Assembly: GCF_034043515.1 (NCBI RefSeq)
Contig: NZ_CP138214.1
Location: forward strand, 3,286,001-3,350,000
DNA: 64,000 bases
Direction: 5' to 3'
From: Pseudomonas sp. MUP55
GTDB lineage: Bacteria; Pseudomonadota; Gammaproteobacteria; Pseudomonadales; Pseudomonadaceae
Part shown: positions 8,839 through 16,519 of the stretch, piece after piece
How the letters are laid out: each line of letters opens with the position of its first letter
Position numbering within the stretch: the first letter of the stretch is position 1
Program-made: the position numbers and the translations under genes
Notes under the pieces: generated by a model
Seen by the model: only the letters and a program-made list of their open reading frames with translations
Told to the model about the DNA's origin: nothing
Databases searched by the model: none

Positions 8839-8854
8839 AGCAGCAAGCGTGCCA
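8839..8854 (-). promoter_or_regulatory. Sigma-54 promoter for sfnG
   Basis: Read on the minus strand the site is TGGCACGCTTGCTGCT: GG at 8853-8852, exactly ten bases, then GC at 8841-8840, the invariant -24/-12 spacing of RpoN promoters, with the preferred TGGCACG -24 box. Transcription would begin near 8828, about 28 bases before the sfnG start. Sigma-54 dependence of sfnFG through the activator SfnR is established in P. putida DS1. Confidence 0.75.
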
Positions 8855-8941
8855 GGCCAGGGAAACGCCCATGCCAGGCGCACAGCGCGGATGACGGCGC
8901 GGGCGCGCCGATGTCGCAGAATGGGCCGGTTTGTCGATCAG

Positions 8942-8959
8942 CTGTTGCCAGGGCAACAG
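8942..8959. promoter_or_regulatory. Candidate shared enhancer (SfnR-like UAS)
   Basis: CTGTTGCC-AG-GGCAACAG is a perfect 8-2-8 palindrome lying between the two divergent sigma-54 promoters, roughly 90-100 bases from the sfnG promoter and about 45 from the other. A single upstream site serving both genes is the simplest reading. The link to SfnR is inferred from family knowledge; no sfnR gene is in the window. Confidence 0.5.
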
Positions 8960-9000
8960 TGAATGAAGGCTTCAAGCCCGCCAATACTGGCGTCGGCGCC

Positions 9001-9016
9001 CGGCACGGACTGTGCA
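9001..9016 (+). promoter_or_regulatory. Sigma-54 promoter for the SfnC/DszC-like gene
   Basis: CGGCACGGACTGTGCA carries GG at 9002-9003 and GC at 9014-9015 with the required ten-base gap. A start near 9026 would leave a leader of about 28 bases before ATG 9054, mirroring the sfnG side. The -12 box is TGCA rather than TTGC, so it may be weaker. Confidence 0.62.
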
Positions 9017-9053
9017 ATCACCTCGTATTGATCATTGCCCAGGAACCTTGCCC

Positions 9054-10292
9054 ATGACCGAACAACACGTCATCAACCCGCTTTCCATCGGCGTCGATTA
9101 CCCGCCCCTGGCCGCCCGCTTTCGGCCGATTTTCCAGCGCATCGCCGAGGGCGCGGTAGAACGCGAACTGAGCCGCACCCTGCCCTACGAACCGATCCAG
9201 TGGCTCAAGGAGGCCGGCTTTGGCGCGGTGCGCGTGCCGGTGGAGTACGGCGGTGGCGGCGCTTCCCTGCCGCAATTGTTCGAACTGCTGATCGAACTGG
9301 CCGAAGCCGACTCCAACGTGCCCCAAGCCCTGCGTGGGCACTTCGCCTTTGCCGAAGACCGCCTCAACGCGCCGCCCAGCGCCGCCCGCGACCTGTGGTT
9401 CAAGCGCTTCGTGGACGGCGACATCGTTGGCTGCGCCTGGACCGAGATCGGCAACGTGGCCATCGGCGACGTGGTCACCCAAGTCAGCCCCGATGGTGAC
9501 CAGTGGACGCTCAACGGTGAAAAGTTCTACAGCACCGGCAGCATTTTCGCCGACTGGATTGATGTCTACGCCCAACGCAGCGACACCGGCGCCGACGTAA
9601 TCGCCGCCACTCGCGCCCGCCAGCCAGGGGTGGTCCACAGCGATGACTGGGACGGCTTTGGCCAACGCACCACCGGCAGCGGCACATCGCGCTTTAACCA
9701 TGCGGTGGTGGAGGCAGACAACGTCATCGACTTTGCCACACGGTTCAAATACCAGACCGCGTTCTACCAGTTGGTGCTGCTCGCCAGCCTGGCGGGCATC
9801 GGCCGCGCAGCCCTGCGCGACGTGGCACATCAGGTGCGCAGCCGCCAGCGCATCTACAGCCATGGCAATGCGCCCCATGTCAGCCAGGACGCGCAGATTC
9901 AGCAAGTGGTGGGCGAAGTGGCGGCCCTGGTCTACGCCGCCGAGGCCAGCGCCTTGAAGGCCACGCTGCCGGCGCAACGGGCGTACCTGGCGCGGTTTGG
10001 TGGGGATGACGCCGTGGAGCGCGAAGCCAATGTGGCGGCGGAAATCGAATCGGCCACTGCGCAGGTGGTGGTGTCGCAGTTGATCCAGCGCGCTACCAGT
10101 GAACTGTTCAATGCACTGGGGGCTTCTGATGTGCGCCAGGGTAAAGCGCTGGATCGACATTGGCGCAATGCGCGGACGGTGTCTTCGCATAATCCGGTGA
10201 TCTACAAGGCGCGGATCGTGGGGGATTGGGTGGTTAATGGGGCTGAGCCGCCGTTTGTTTGGCAGATTGGGAATGGGCCGGGGAAGGCTTGA
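9054..10292 (+). CDS. Acyl-CoA dehydrogenase-fold flavin monooxygenase (SfnC/DszC-like)
   Basis: A 412-residue protein of the acyl-CoA dehydrogenase superfamily, group of flavin-dependent S- or N-monooxygenases (DszC, MsuC/SfnC). The C-terminal HWRNARTVSSHNP run is characteristic of the DszC-type branch, which binds reduced FMN and oxidises sulfur compounds rather than dehydrogenating acyl-CoAs. The expected job is a step in sulfonate, sulfinate or sulfone use beside SfnG. ATG 9054 is preceded by AGGAAC at 9041; the frame is open from 9012, but that lies upstream of the predicted transcription start. Exact substrate is not decided by the sequence; the SfnB family is an alternative label. Confidence 0.82.
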   Translation: MTEQHVINPLSIGVDYPPLAARFRPIFQRIAEGAVERELSRTLPYEPIQWLKEAGFGAVRVPVEYGGGGASLPQLFELLIELAEADSNVPQALRGHFAFAEDRLNAPPSAARDLWFKRFVDGDIVGCAWTEIGNVAIGDVVTQVSPDGDQWTLNGEKFYSTGSIFADWIDVYAQRSDTGADVIAATRARQPGVVHSDDWDGFGQRTTGSGTSRFNHAVVEADNVIDFATRFKYQTAFYQLVLLASLAGIGRAALRDVAHQVRSRQRIYSHGNAPHVSQDAQIQQVVGEVAALVYAAEASALKATLPAQRAYLARFGGDDAVEREANVAAEIESATAQVVVSQLIQRATSELFNALGASDVRQGKALDRHWRNARTVSSHNPVIYKARIVGDWVVNGAEPPFVWQIGNGPGKA

Positions 10293-10304
10293 TGTCGCAA
10301 TGGT

Positions 10305-10427
10305 GATCGTTCCTACGCTCTGCGTGGGAATGCCTCCTGCGACGCTCCGCGTCCAGGTTTGGGCTAATGCACACAACTGACGCAGAGCGTCACGGGCTGC
10401 ATTCCCACGCAGAGCATGGGAACGATC
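10305..10427. repeat. Long inverted repeat (GATCGTTCC... family)
   Basis: Two arms of about 29 bases, 10305-10333 and 10399-10427, are near-perfect reverse complements and enclose about 65 bases, so the element can form a REPIN-like double hairpin. Key words are GATCGTTCC, CTCTGCGTGGGAATGC and their complements. It is a different sequence family from the GTGGGAGGG repeats elsewhere in the window. Confidence 0.75.
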
Positions 10428-10460
10428 GCACAATGCCAGTCAGTTAAGCGAAAAGGACCC

Positions 10461-10575
10461 CTGTAGGAGCGAGCTTGCTCGCGAAAAACGTCCAGGCGAC
10501 GCGTTCATGCTGAATAAACGCGGGGAGTCTGAGTTCTTCGCGAGCAAGGGCTAGCCGCCCGCCTCGCTCCTACAA
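10461..10575. repeat. REPIN of the GTAGGAGCGAGC family, disrupted right arm
   Basis: The left arm GTAGGAGCGAGCTTGCTCGC and a right arm ending GCTCCTAC bound about 115 bases. Compared with the intact copy at 20774-20872, the right arm carries an extra GC-rich stretch of about 14 bases (around 10550-10563). With the preceding element it fills the 326-base gap between the monooxygenase and exporter genes. Confidence 0.8.
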
Positions 10576-10618
10576 AAAGTCTTAACTGACTGGCATTAGG
10601 GGTTGCCCCCTCCCACAT

Positions 10619-11404
10619 TTAGAATGCGAGCTTGTAACCCACCGCCATCAACATCACCGCCAGGCACGGACGCAGCACAGCGTCCGGGATCCTGCCGGTC
10701 ATGTGGCTGCCCAGGTAAATGCCCGGCAACGACCCCATCAACAAAAAGCCCAACAACGGCCAATCCATATTGCCCATGCTGGCATGCCCCAAGCCTGCCA
10801 CCAGGGTCAGCGGCACGGCATGGGCGATTTCGGTACCGACCAGGCGACGCGTGGCCAGGAACGGATACAGGATAAACAACGCCACCGTGCCCAGCGCCCC
10901 GGCGCCGATGGAGGTCAGGGCCACCATGGTGCCGAGCACCGCGCCGGTCACTACGGTCAGCGCGTTCAGGTTGCGCGGGCTCATGTGATAGTCATCGCCG
11001 GCATGGCGTTGGGCAAACGCCAACAGACTTTTCTTGAACAGGATCGCCAGGGCCGTCAGCAGCAGCACCACACCGAGGGCCTGCTTGATCATCGCGTTCA
11101 TCGCACTCGGGTCGGTGTGCAGACTGGCGAGGAACCACAGGGTCAGCAATACCGCTGGCACACTGCCCAGGGTGAGCCAGCCAGTGATGGTCCAGTCGAT
11201 GTTCCTGTTCTTGCTGTGCACCAGCACACCGCCGGACTTGGTGATGGCGGCATACAACAGGTCAGTGCCCACGGCGGTGGCCGGGTTGATGCCGAACCAC
11301 AACAGGATCGGCGTCATCAAGGAGCCTCCGCCGACGCCGGTCATGCCTACGATAAAACCCACGATCAGGCCAGCAACCACAAACCCCACATTACCCACAT
11401 CCAT
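10619..11404 (-). CDS. TauE/SafE family sulfite/anion exporter
   Basis: A 261-residue inner-membrane protein with about eight hydrophobic segments and the family's paired glycine-rich motifs: GMTGVGGGSLMTPIL near the N-terminus and ALTSIGAGALGTVAL in the second half. TauE/SafE proteins export sulfite, sulfoacetate or related organosulfur anions. Its position beside the dimethyl-sulfone genes suggests it relieves sulfite or sulfinate stress during organosulfur use, but it is not in the same transcription unit: two repeat elements separate it from the convergent monooxygenase gene. The start ATG 11404 follows an AGGTAGCTGTA stretch that can pair weakly with 16S rRNA. Confidence 0.87.
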   Translation of the reverse strand: MDVGNVGFVVAGLIVGFIVGMTGVGGGSLMTPILLWFGINPATAVGTDLLYAAITKSGGVLVHSKNRNIDWTITGWLTLGSVPAVLLTLWFLASLHTDPSAMNAMIKQALGVVLLLTALAILFKKSLLAFAQRHAGDDYHMSPRNLNALTVVTGAVLGTMVALTSIGAGALGTVALFILYPFLATRRLVGTEIAHAVPLTLVAGLGHASMGNMDWPLLGFLLMGSLPGIYLGSHMTGRIPDAVLRPCLAVMLMAVGYKLAF

Positions 11405-11486
11405 TACAGCTACCTGCGGCCTTATAAATTTCTGGCCGCAGGATAGCGATTTTTCTTATAACCACTTATATCAATATGATCTGACT

Positions 11487-12266
11487 TTATGCCTTTTTAT
11501 CAAGCCGGTGGCAGACGTAGGCCTGGGTCTGATACGGGAAGGCGACGGTGTCCCGGCCCTTCAGTGCCGGATGCGTGTCGATCAGTGTCTGCAACTGTGC
11601 GGTGACCGCTGCCTTGGGACCCTCAGCCAGCGCGGCGATAAAGCTCACGGAGAGGAAGCGGTCCATGATCACTTCCTGAGGGCTGCCGACATGGCTGTAG
11701 GGAAAACAGGTCATCTCAGGGTCGGAAAAGTACTCGCCGGTAAAGGCTTCACGCCAGCGACCGGTATGAAAACGCGGGGTGTCGCCCTCGTAGGGGGTGA
11801 TGATCCGCGTGATGGCCGCGACCCAATCCACCGATTCATCCCGCACGTTCCAGACCAGGCCAAGGCGGCCGTCGGCCTTGAGCACGCGATGGATCTCCGC
11901 CAGGGCCGCCTCGGTGGAGAACCAGTGGAACGCCTGGGCACACACCACCGCGTCCGCACTGGCAGAGGGCAATGGCATGGACTGCGCAGTGCCATTGACC
12001 AGACGCACATCCGGCAGAAGCCTTTTCAACTGGGCACCCATTTCAGCCACCGGTTCGACGGCCGTCAACCTTGGCGCCAGGGTGCTGAGCAAACGGGTGA
12101 ACTTGCCGGTGCCGGCCCCCAGATCAACCACATTCGACTGGCCGTCGATGCGTAAGGCCTGCGCCAGCCAGCCCGTGAGCTGCCTCGGATAGTCCGGCCG
12201 GCCTTGGGCGTAGGTGACGGCCTGGGTAGAGAAACCTTGTTGAGCAGACGTGTGTACACCAGTCAT
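11487..12266 (-). CDS. Class I SAM-dependent methyltransferase
   Basis: A 259-residue methyltransferase with the AdoMet motif VVDLGAGTGKFTRLL, the acidic motif II (LTAVEP) and AQAFHWF, a pattern of the UbiE/methyltransferase-11 group. The substrate is not evident. The start is ATG 12266, with AAGGAGAG and a 7-base spacer; the frame reaches an upstream TTG at 12272 but that would sit too close to the same ribosome site. No operon partner: the exporter gene downstream is 82 bases away on the same strand, and the DUF3455 gene is divergent. Confidence 0.82.
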   Translation of the reverse strand: MTGVHTSAQQGFSTQAVTYAQGRPDYPRQLTGWLAQALRIDGQSNVVDLGAGTGKFTRLLSTLAPRLTAVEPVAEMGAQLKRLLPDVRLVNGTAQSMPLPSASADAVVCAQAFHWFSTEAALAEIHRVLKADGRLGLVWNVRDESVDWVAAITRIITPYEGDTPRFHTGRWREAFTGEYFSDPEMTCFPYSHVGSPQEVIMDRFLSVSFIAALAEGPKAAVTAQLQTLIDTHPALKGRDTVAFPYQTQAYVCHRLDKKA

Positions 12267-12403
12267 TGCCAATCTCTCCTTGGGTAAAGCGGGGGCACAG
12301 TGTGCGCCCTGGCACGTTTATTTTCTAATCGCTGCATCCAATCGGGCCGCTCACGGGTAGTACTTGCAGCAACCCCGCTGTTCTACCCAATGGAGAACTA
12401 CCC

Positions 12404-12925
12404 ATGAACGCTAAAGCCCTGCTCTGCCTCACCGGTCTGCTGGTCGCCAGCCCTGCCGTCTTTGCCCAGGCCGCTCTGCCCGACAGCATCAAGGTACCGG
12501 ATGGCCATAAGGTCGCCCTGGAAACCACCGGCGTTGGCGAAATCACCTACGAATGCCGCGACAAAGCCAACGCCGCCGGGCAGACCGAATGGGCCTTTGT
12601 CGGGCCCAAGGCCGTCTTGAACGACCGCAACGGCAAGCCGGTGGGCACCTACTTCGGCCCGCCGGCGACCTGGCAGGCCAATGACGGCTCGAAAATCACC
12701 GGTACCCAGTTGGCCGTGGCACCGTCGGGCGCTGGCAACCTGCCGTACCAACTGGTCAAGGCCAACCCGGCCGAAGGCAACGGCGCGATGCGTGGCGTGA
12801 GTTACATCCAGCGCGTCGCGCTCAAGGGCGGCGTCGCCCCCACAAGCGCGTGCACGGTTGCCAACAAGGGCACGCAGCAAACCGTGAAGTATCAGGCAGA
12901 CTACATATTCTGGGCCGCTAACTGA
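12404..12925 (+). CDS. DUF3455 family secreted protein
   Basis: A 173-residue protein with a signal peptide of about 22 residues (MNAKALLCLTGLLVASPAVFAQA) followed by one DUF3455-type domain (ITYECR...WAFVGPKAVL...GTYFGPPATW...SKITGT). Two cysteines in the mature part (YECR and SACTV) may pair in the periplasm. The function of the family is unknown. It lies directly upstream of the ECF sigma/anti-sigma pair on the same strand, an arrangement common enough in pseudomonads to suggest it belongs to the same regulon. ATG 12404 follows an ATGGAGAACTACCC leader with GGAG at good spacing. Confidence 0.8.
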   Translation: MNAKALLCLTGLLVASPAVFAQAALPDSIKVPDGHKVALETTGVGEITYECRDKANAAGQTEWAFVGPKAVLNDRNGKPVGTYFGPPATWQANDGSKITGTQLAVAPSGAGNLPYQLVKANPAEGNGAMRGVSYIQRVALKGGVAPTSACTVANKGTQQTVKYQADYIFWAAN

Positions 12926-12995
12926 GCAAACTCGGCTACGCTCGCCTTGTGGGCGCGAGGACGCTCGCCCCTACAATGCGCAGACGTCTACTGAA

Positions 12996-13544
12996 GTGGC
13001 AGGAATCCCTGGTTTGGCTGAAATCATCTTTGACTATGAAGTGTGCCTGCTGGCCTGCGCCCGCGGCGATCATCGCGCCCTGCACCGGCTCTACGAGCAC
13101 GACAGCAGCCGTCTGCTCGGCGTCGCCTTGCGTATCGTGCGGGACCGGGCCCTGGCCGAAGACATCGTGCATGACGCCTTTATCAAGGTCTGGCACGGCG
13201 CCCATGGCTTTGACCCCGACCGTGGCTCGGCGCGCGGCTGGGTGTTCAGTGTGACCCGCCATCTGGCGCTGAACAGGATGCGCAACGCCGGTCGCGATAT
13301 CGCGCTCAGCGATACCCATGAAGAACTGGCGGCACCTGCCGAACACGTTGAATTCGAGGCGCGCTCGGCACAGATTCACACCTGCCTGGCACAGCTGGAC
13401 CCGCCCCGGCGCCAATGCATCCTGCATGCGTATGTGGACGGTTATTCTCACAGCGAAATCGCGCAAAAGCTGGGCACCCCGCTGGGGACGGTCAAAGCCT
13501 GGATCAAACGCAGCCTCGCCGCCCTGCGGGAGTGCATGGCATGA
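12996..13544 (+). CDS. ECF RNA polymerase sigma factor (SigK-like group)
   Basis: An extracytoplasmic-function sigma factor of about 180 residues: region 2 (LAEDIVHDAFIKVW, core binding and -10 melting, then RGWVFSVTRHLALNRMR) and region 4 (YSHSEIAQKLGTPLGTVKAWIKRSL, -35 helix-turn-helix). The GTG at 12996 has no good ribosome site; a TTG at 13014 preceded by GCAGGAA is an attractive alternative and would shorten the protein by six residues. The stop overlaps the anti-sigma start as ATGA, so the two are translationally coupled, and activity should be held by that membrane partner. Confidence 0.87.
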   Translation: MAGIPGLAEIIFDYEVCLLACARGDHRALHRLYEHDSSRLLGVALRIVRDRALAEDIVHDAFIKVWHGAHGFDPDRGSARGWVFSVTRHLALNRMRNAGRDIALSDTHEELAAPAEHVEFEARSAQIHTCLAQLDPPRRQCILHAYVDGYSHSEIAQKLGTPLGTVKAWIKRSLAALRECMA

Positions 13545-14221
13545 ACGACGACGAACTGGCCAGTGAATACGTATTGGGCACCCTGCCCGCCGAACAACGC
13601 GCCGAGGTCGAGCAGCGCCTGCAGCACGACGCCCCACTGCGCGCCGCTGTGCAGGCCTGGGAGCAGCGGCTGCTGCCACTGACGGCGCTGGCGCCACCGG
13701 TACCGCCCTCGGCGCAGCTATGGCGACGCATCGAACGCACCCTCACCCAGGCGGATAAACCCGTGGACAACCCGGTGCCTTGGTGGAACCTGCTCGCGGT
13801 GTGGCGCGGCCTGGCGGCTGCGGGGCTGACGGCGACCCTGGTGCTGGCGGCGCTCTTGTGGGCCCGCCCACCCATCGCTGAACCCACCTTCGTGGTGGTG
13901 CTGGTGGCCCCACAAAACCAGGCGCCGGGTTGGGTCATCCAGGCCAGTGATCGCCAGCAGATCCAGTTGATCCCCCTGGGCGTCATGCAAGTGCCCGCCG
14001 ACAAGGCCTTGCAGTTCTGGACCAAGGCCGATGGCTGGCAGGGGCCGGTTTCCCTGGGGCTGGTCAAGCCGGGGCAGACCCTGTCGGTGCCGCTGGACAA
14101 GCTGCCGCCGCTGGCGCCGAATCAGCTGTTCGAACTGACCCTGGAAGACCCGAGCGGCTCGCCCACCGGCAAACCGACCGGGCCGATCCAGGCCATCGGT
14201 CGCGCGGTCAAGGTGCTTTGA
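13541..14221 (+). CDS. Anti-sigma factor, RskA-like membrane protein
   Basis: A 226-residue protein beginning MNDDELASEYVLGTLPAEQR, the helical anti-sigma N-terminal domain, one transmembrane helix near residues 89-109, and a C-terminal RskA-type periplasmic domain (about 120-226). It should sequester the ECF sigma factor encoded immediately upstream (4-base overlap) and release it on a cell-envelope or redox signal through regulated proteolysis, as known for RskA/SigK; the signal here is unknown. No zinc-binding HxxxCxxC motif is present. Its stop codon abuts the stop of the convergent rstB-like gene with no gap. Confidence 0.85.
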   Translation: MNDDELASEYVLGTLPAEQRAEVEQRLQHDAPLRAAVQAWEQRLLPLTALAPPVPPSAQLWRRIERTLTQADKPVDNPVPWWNLLAVWRGLAAAGLTATLVLAALLWARPPIAEPTFVVVLVAPQNQAPGWVIQASDRQQIQLIPLGVMQVPADKALQFWTKADGWQGPVSLGLVKPGQTLSVPLDKLPPLAPNQLFELTLEDPSGSPTGKPTGPIQAIGRAVKVL

Positions 14222-15526
14222 TCACTCGATGGCAGGCAACCACACGCGAAACCGCGCACCGCCCAACGGAGAGTCCTCGGCGGTCAAGGTGCCGCCCTGG
14301 GCTTCCAGGGCCCGCCGGCTGATGGCCAGGCCCAGGCCAAAACCACCGGTGGCGCGGTCGCGGCTGCGGTCCAGGCGGTAGAACGGCTCGAAGATACGTT
14401 CGCGCTGGTCCGCTGGAATGCCAATGCCATCGTCATCCACGCAGATTTCACAACCTTTTTTCGGGCATACCCTGACGCCGACCTGGATGCGCTTGTCGCA
14501 GTAACGCGTGGCATTGCGCAACAGGTTCTGCAAGGCGCGGGCGGTGAGGCGCGGGTCGAGGCTGAAGCGCTCCACCGCGCAGTCGAGCGCCACGTCGATC
14601 ACGATCTCGGGGTTTTCCAGTTCGTCGTCGACACTGCCCAGGACGCTGTCGATGAATTCGTCGAGCACTACCTCGACGCGTTCCGGCAACTGCGCCGGGT
14701 TTTGCAGGCGGCTGTAGGAGAGCAGCTCCAGCACCAGTTCATCGAGTTCACGAATATGCGCCACCAGGCTTTGCAGGCGCTCCCGGCTCGCTGCGGGCAA
14801 GTCTTCCGACAGCGCCAGGGCCAGGCCGAAATCCAGGCGGGTCAGCGGCGTGCGCAGTTCATGGGACACCGCATTGAGCAGGTCGCGCTGCTGGTTCAAC
14901 AGGTGCTCGATGTCATCGGCCATGGTGTCGAACACCGAGGCGAGGCTGCCGATGCTGGAGCTGACGGGGATACGCGTGCGCTCGGCCAGGTTGCCCTGCC
15001 CCAACTGCGCGGCGGTGCTTTTCAGGCGTTCCAGGTCGCGCCAGTGCGGCCGCAGCCACACCAGCAGGCAGGCGAGCAGCGCGGCGACGATCAGCACGTT
15101 GATCGCCCAGTACAGCACGTTCATGTCCAACGGATCGGGCGGAACCGTCAGCTTGACCACAAATTGCTCATTGATCGGCGAGCTGATCTCCTCCATCCAG
15201 CCCCATTCCCCCAGGCGCACCACTGACTTGCCCTGTTCCAGCAGTTTTTCTTCCGCCGGGGTGTAGCGCGCATCCTGGCGCAGCAGCAGTTGCACTTTCA
15301 ACGGCGCAAAGTCGCGGCCCAACTGCTCGGTGACCTGTGACCAGCGTTCCACCGGTGCGCGCACGTATTGCTTGACGATCAGCTTCTGCTGGCCGCGGGT
15401 CTGTTCGATGTTGTAGTCCATGTAACGGTGTTCGAACAGCTGGATCACCAGTGAGGGAATCAGGTAGATCGCCGCACTGTAGGTGACGATCGTAATCAGG
15501 TAGAGACGCAGGAGTACCCGGAACAT
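14222..15526 (-). CDS. RstB-like sensor histidine kinase
   Basis: A 434-residue membrane sensor kinase: helix 1 (about 7-29), a periplasmic loop of about 105 residues, helix 2 (about 137-158), a HAMP linker, phospho-acceptor His222 in VSHELRTPL, and an ATPase domain with N box (LLRNATRY), G1 (DDDGIGI) and G2 (GGFGLGLAI). The WLRPHWRDLERL segment after helix 2 and the length match E. coli RstB (433). It follows the response regulator with a 3-base gap in one operon. Signal unknown; the RstAB family responds to envelope or Mg/acid conditions in enterics. Confidence 0.87.
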   Translation of the reverse strand: MFRVLLRLYLITIVTYSAAIYLIPSLVIQLFEHRYMDYNIEQTRGQQKLIVKQYVRAPVERWSQVTEQLGRDFAPLKVQLLLRQDARYTPAEEKLLEQGKSVVRLGEWGWMEEISSPINEQFVVKLTVPPDPLDMNVLYWAINVLIVAALLACLLVWLRPHWRDLERLKSTAAQLGQGNLAERTRIPVSSSIGSLASVFDTMADDIEHLLNQQRDLLNAVSHELRTPLTRLDFGLALALSEDLPAASRERLQSLVAHIRELDELVLELLSYSRLQNPAQLPERVEVVLDEFIDSVLGSVDDELENPEIVIDVALDCAVERFSLDPRLTARALQNLLRNATRYCDKRIQVGVRVCPKKGCEICVDDDGIGIPADQRERIFEPFYRLDRSRDRATGGFGLGLAISRRALEAQGGTLTAEDSPLGGARFRVWLPAIE

Positions 15527-15529
15527 GGC

Positions 15530-16231
15530 TCAGCATTCCCACTCGGAACGGCTGAACAGGTAACCCTTGCCCCACACGGTCTTGATCTTGCGTGCTTCGC
15601 CGGCGTGGTCGTCGAACTTGCGGCGCAGCTTGGAGATGGCCACGTCCACCGAGCGGTCGGTGCCATTGAACTCGATGCCGCGCAGGCGTTGCAGGATCTG
15701 GTCGCGGCTGAGCACCTCGCCGGCATGTCGGGCCAGTACCACCAGCAGGTTGTACTCGCCGCTGGACAACTCCACCGCCTGCTCGCGCCAGGTCACGGTG
15801 CGTTCGGACAGGTCGATGCACAGGTTGCCCATGATGATCTTGTCGCTGGCCACCTGGGGCTCCGACAGGCTGCTGCGGCGCAGCAACGTGCGCACACGGG
15901 CAAGCAGCACGCGCGGTTCACAGGGCTTGGTCACGTAGTCGTCAGCGCCCATTTCCAGGCCCAGGACCTGGTCGTGGCTGTCGTCACGGGCGGTGAGCAT
16001 CAGGATCGGCAGGCCCGCCGAGTCGGCGCGCAGCAGGCGGCACACCTGCAGACCGTCGAGGCCAGGCAGCATCAGGTCAAGGATCACCAGGTCCGGCGGG
16101 TTCAAGCGCGCCCGTTCGCGCACCTGGTCGCCCCGGCTGAGCACGCTGACTTGATAGCCATTGCGTTCCAGGTAGCTGGCAATCAACTCGGACAGTGCGG
16201 CGTCGTCTTCCACCAGGAGGATGTTGGGCAT
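15530..16231 (-). CDS. RstA-like OmpR-family response regulator
   Basis: A 233-residue response regulator: receiver with acidic pair Glu8-Asp9-Asp10, phospho-acceptor Asp52 (LDLMLPGLDG) and Lys102, then an OmpR winged helix (VELSSGEYNLLVVLARHAGEVLSRDQIL). ATG 16231 is the receiver start; the frame extends to 16318 through a REPIN, which cannot be genuine. It pairs with the RstB-like kinase downstream and is divergent from an RND pump operon whose promoter region carries two RstA-box-like repeats, so it probably controls that operon and possibly itself. Confidence 0.88.
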   Translation of the reverse strand: MPNILLVEDDAALSELIASYLERNGYQVSVLSRGDQVRERARLNPPDLVILDLMLPGLDGLQVCRLLRADSAGLPILMLTARDDSHDQVLGLEMGADDYVTKPCEPRVLLARVRTLLRRSSLSEPQVASDKIIMGNLCIDLSERTVTWREQAVELSSGEYNLLVVLARHAGEVLSRDQILQRLRGIEFNGTDRSVDVAISKLRRKFDDHAGEARKIKTVWGKGYLFSRSEWEC

Positions 16232-16275
16232 CAAGATGTTTCCAGAAAATACAGTGAAGTGCCGTACACAAATCC

Positions 16276-16366
16276 CATGTGGGAGGGGGCTTGCTCCCGA
16301 TAGCGGTGGATCAGTCACAGATGTATGACTGACACGGCCTCATCGGGGGCAAGCCCCCTCCCACAT
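16276..16366. repeat. REPIN of the GTGGGAGGGGGC family
   Basis: Arms beginning ATGTGGGAGGGGGCTTGC and ending AAGCCCCCTCCCACAT face each other across about 55 bases between the response regulator and the RND operon. The left arm reads GCTTGCTCCCGAT instead of the usual GCTTGCCCCCGAT. Confidence 0.85.
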
Positions 16367-16431
16367 TTGATCTTTGTTGTAAGCGAGGTTGTGCAAGGAT
16401 ATACGGCCCCGAGGCCTAGCGCCCCGGCCCT

Positions 16432-16466
16432 TACATTTCTTCACAGACGCACTACATAGCTTCACA
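16432..16466 (+). promoter_or_regulatory. Two RstA-box-like direct repeats upstream of the RND operon
   Basis: TACATTTCTTCACA (16432-16445) and TACATAGCTTCACA (16453-16466) are direct repeats 21 bases apart, two helical turns, about 55-90 bases before the adaptor gene. Both resemble the E. coli RstA box TACATNTNGTTACA. OmpR-family regulators normally bind such same-face direct repeats, so control by the adjacent RstA-like regulator is inferred. Confidence 0.6.
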
Positions 16467-16519
16467 GCACCACGGCGCAGGTGACCTTAGGATGCGCCAG
16501 TCAATATTGGGATAAGAGC

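Noticed and set aside
9018..10433. A 471-codon minus-strand frame over the SfnC/DszC-like gene
   Set aside because: Shadow frame that starts inside a repeat element; the plus-strand product is a clear flavin monooxygenase.
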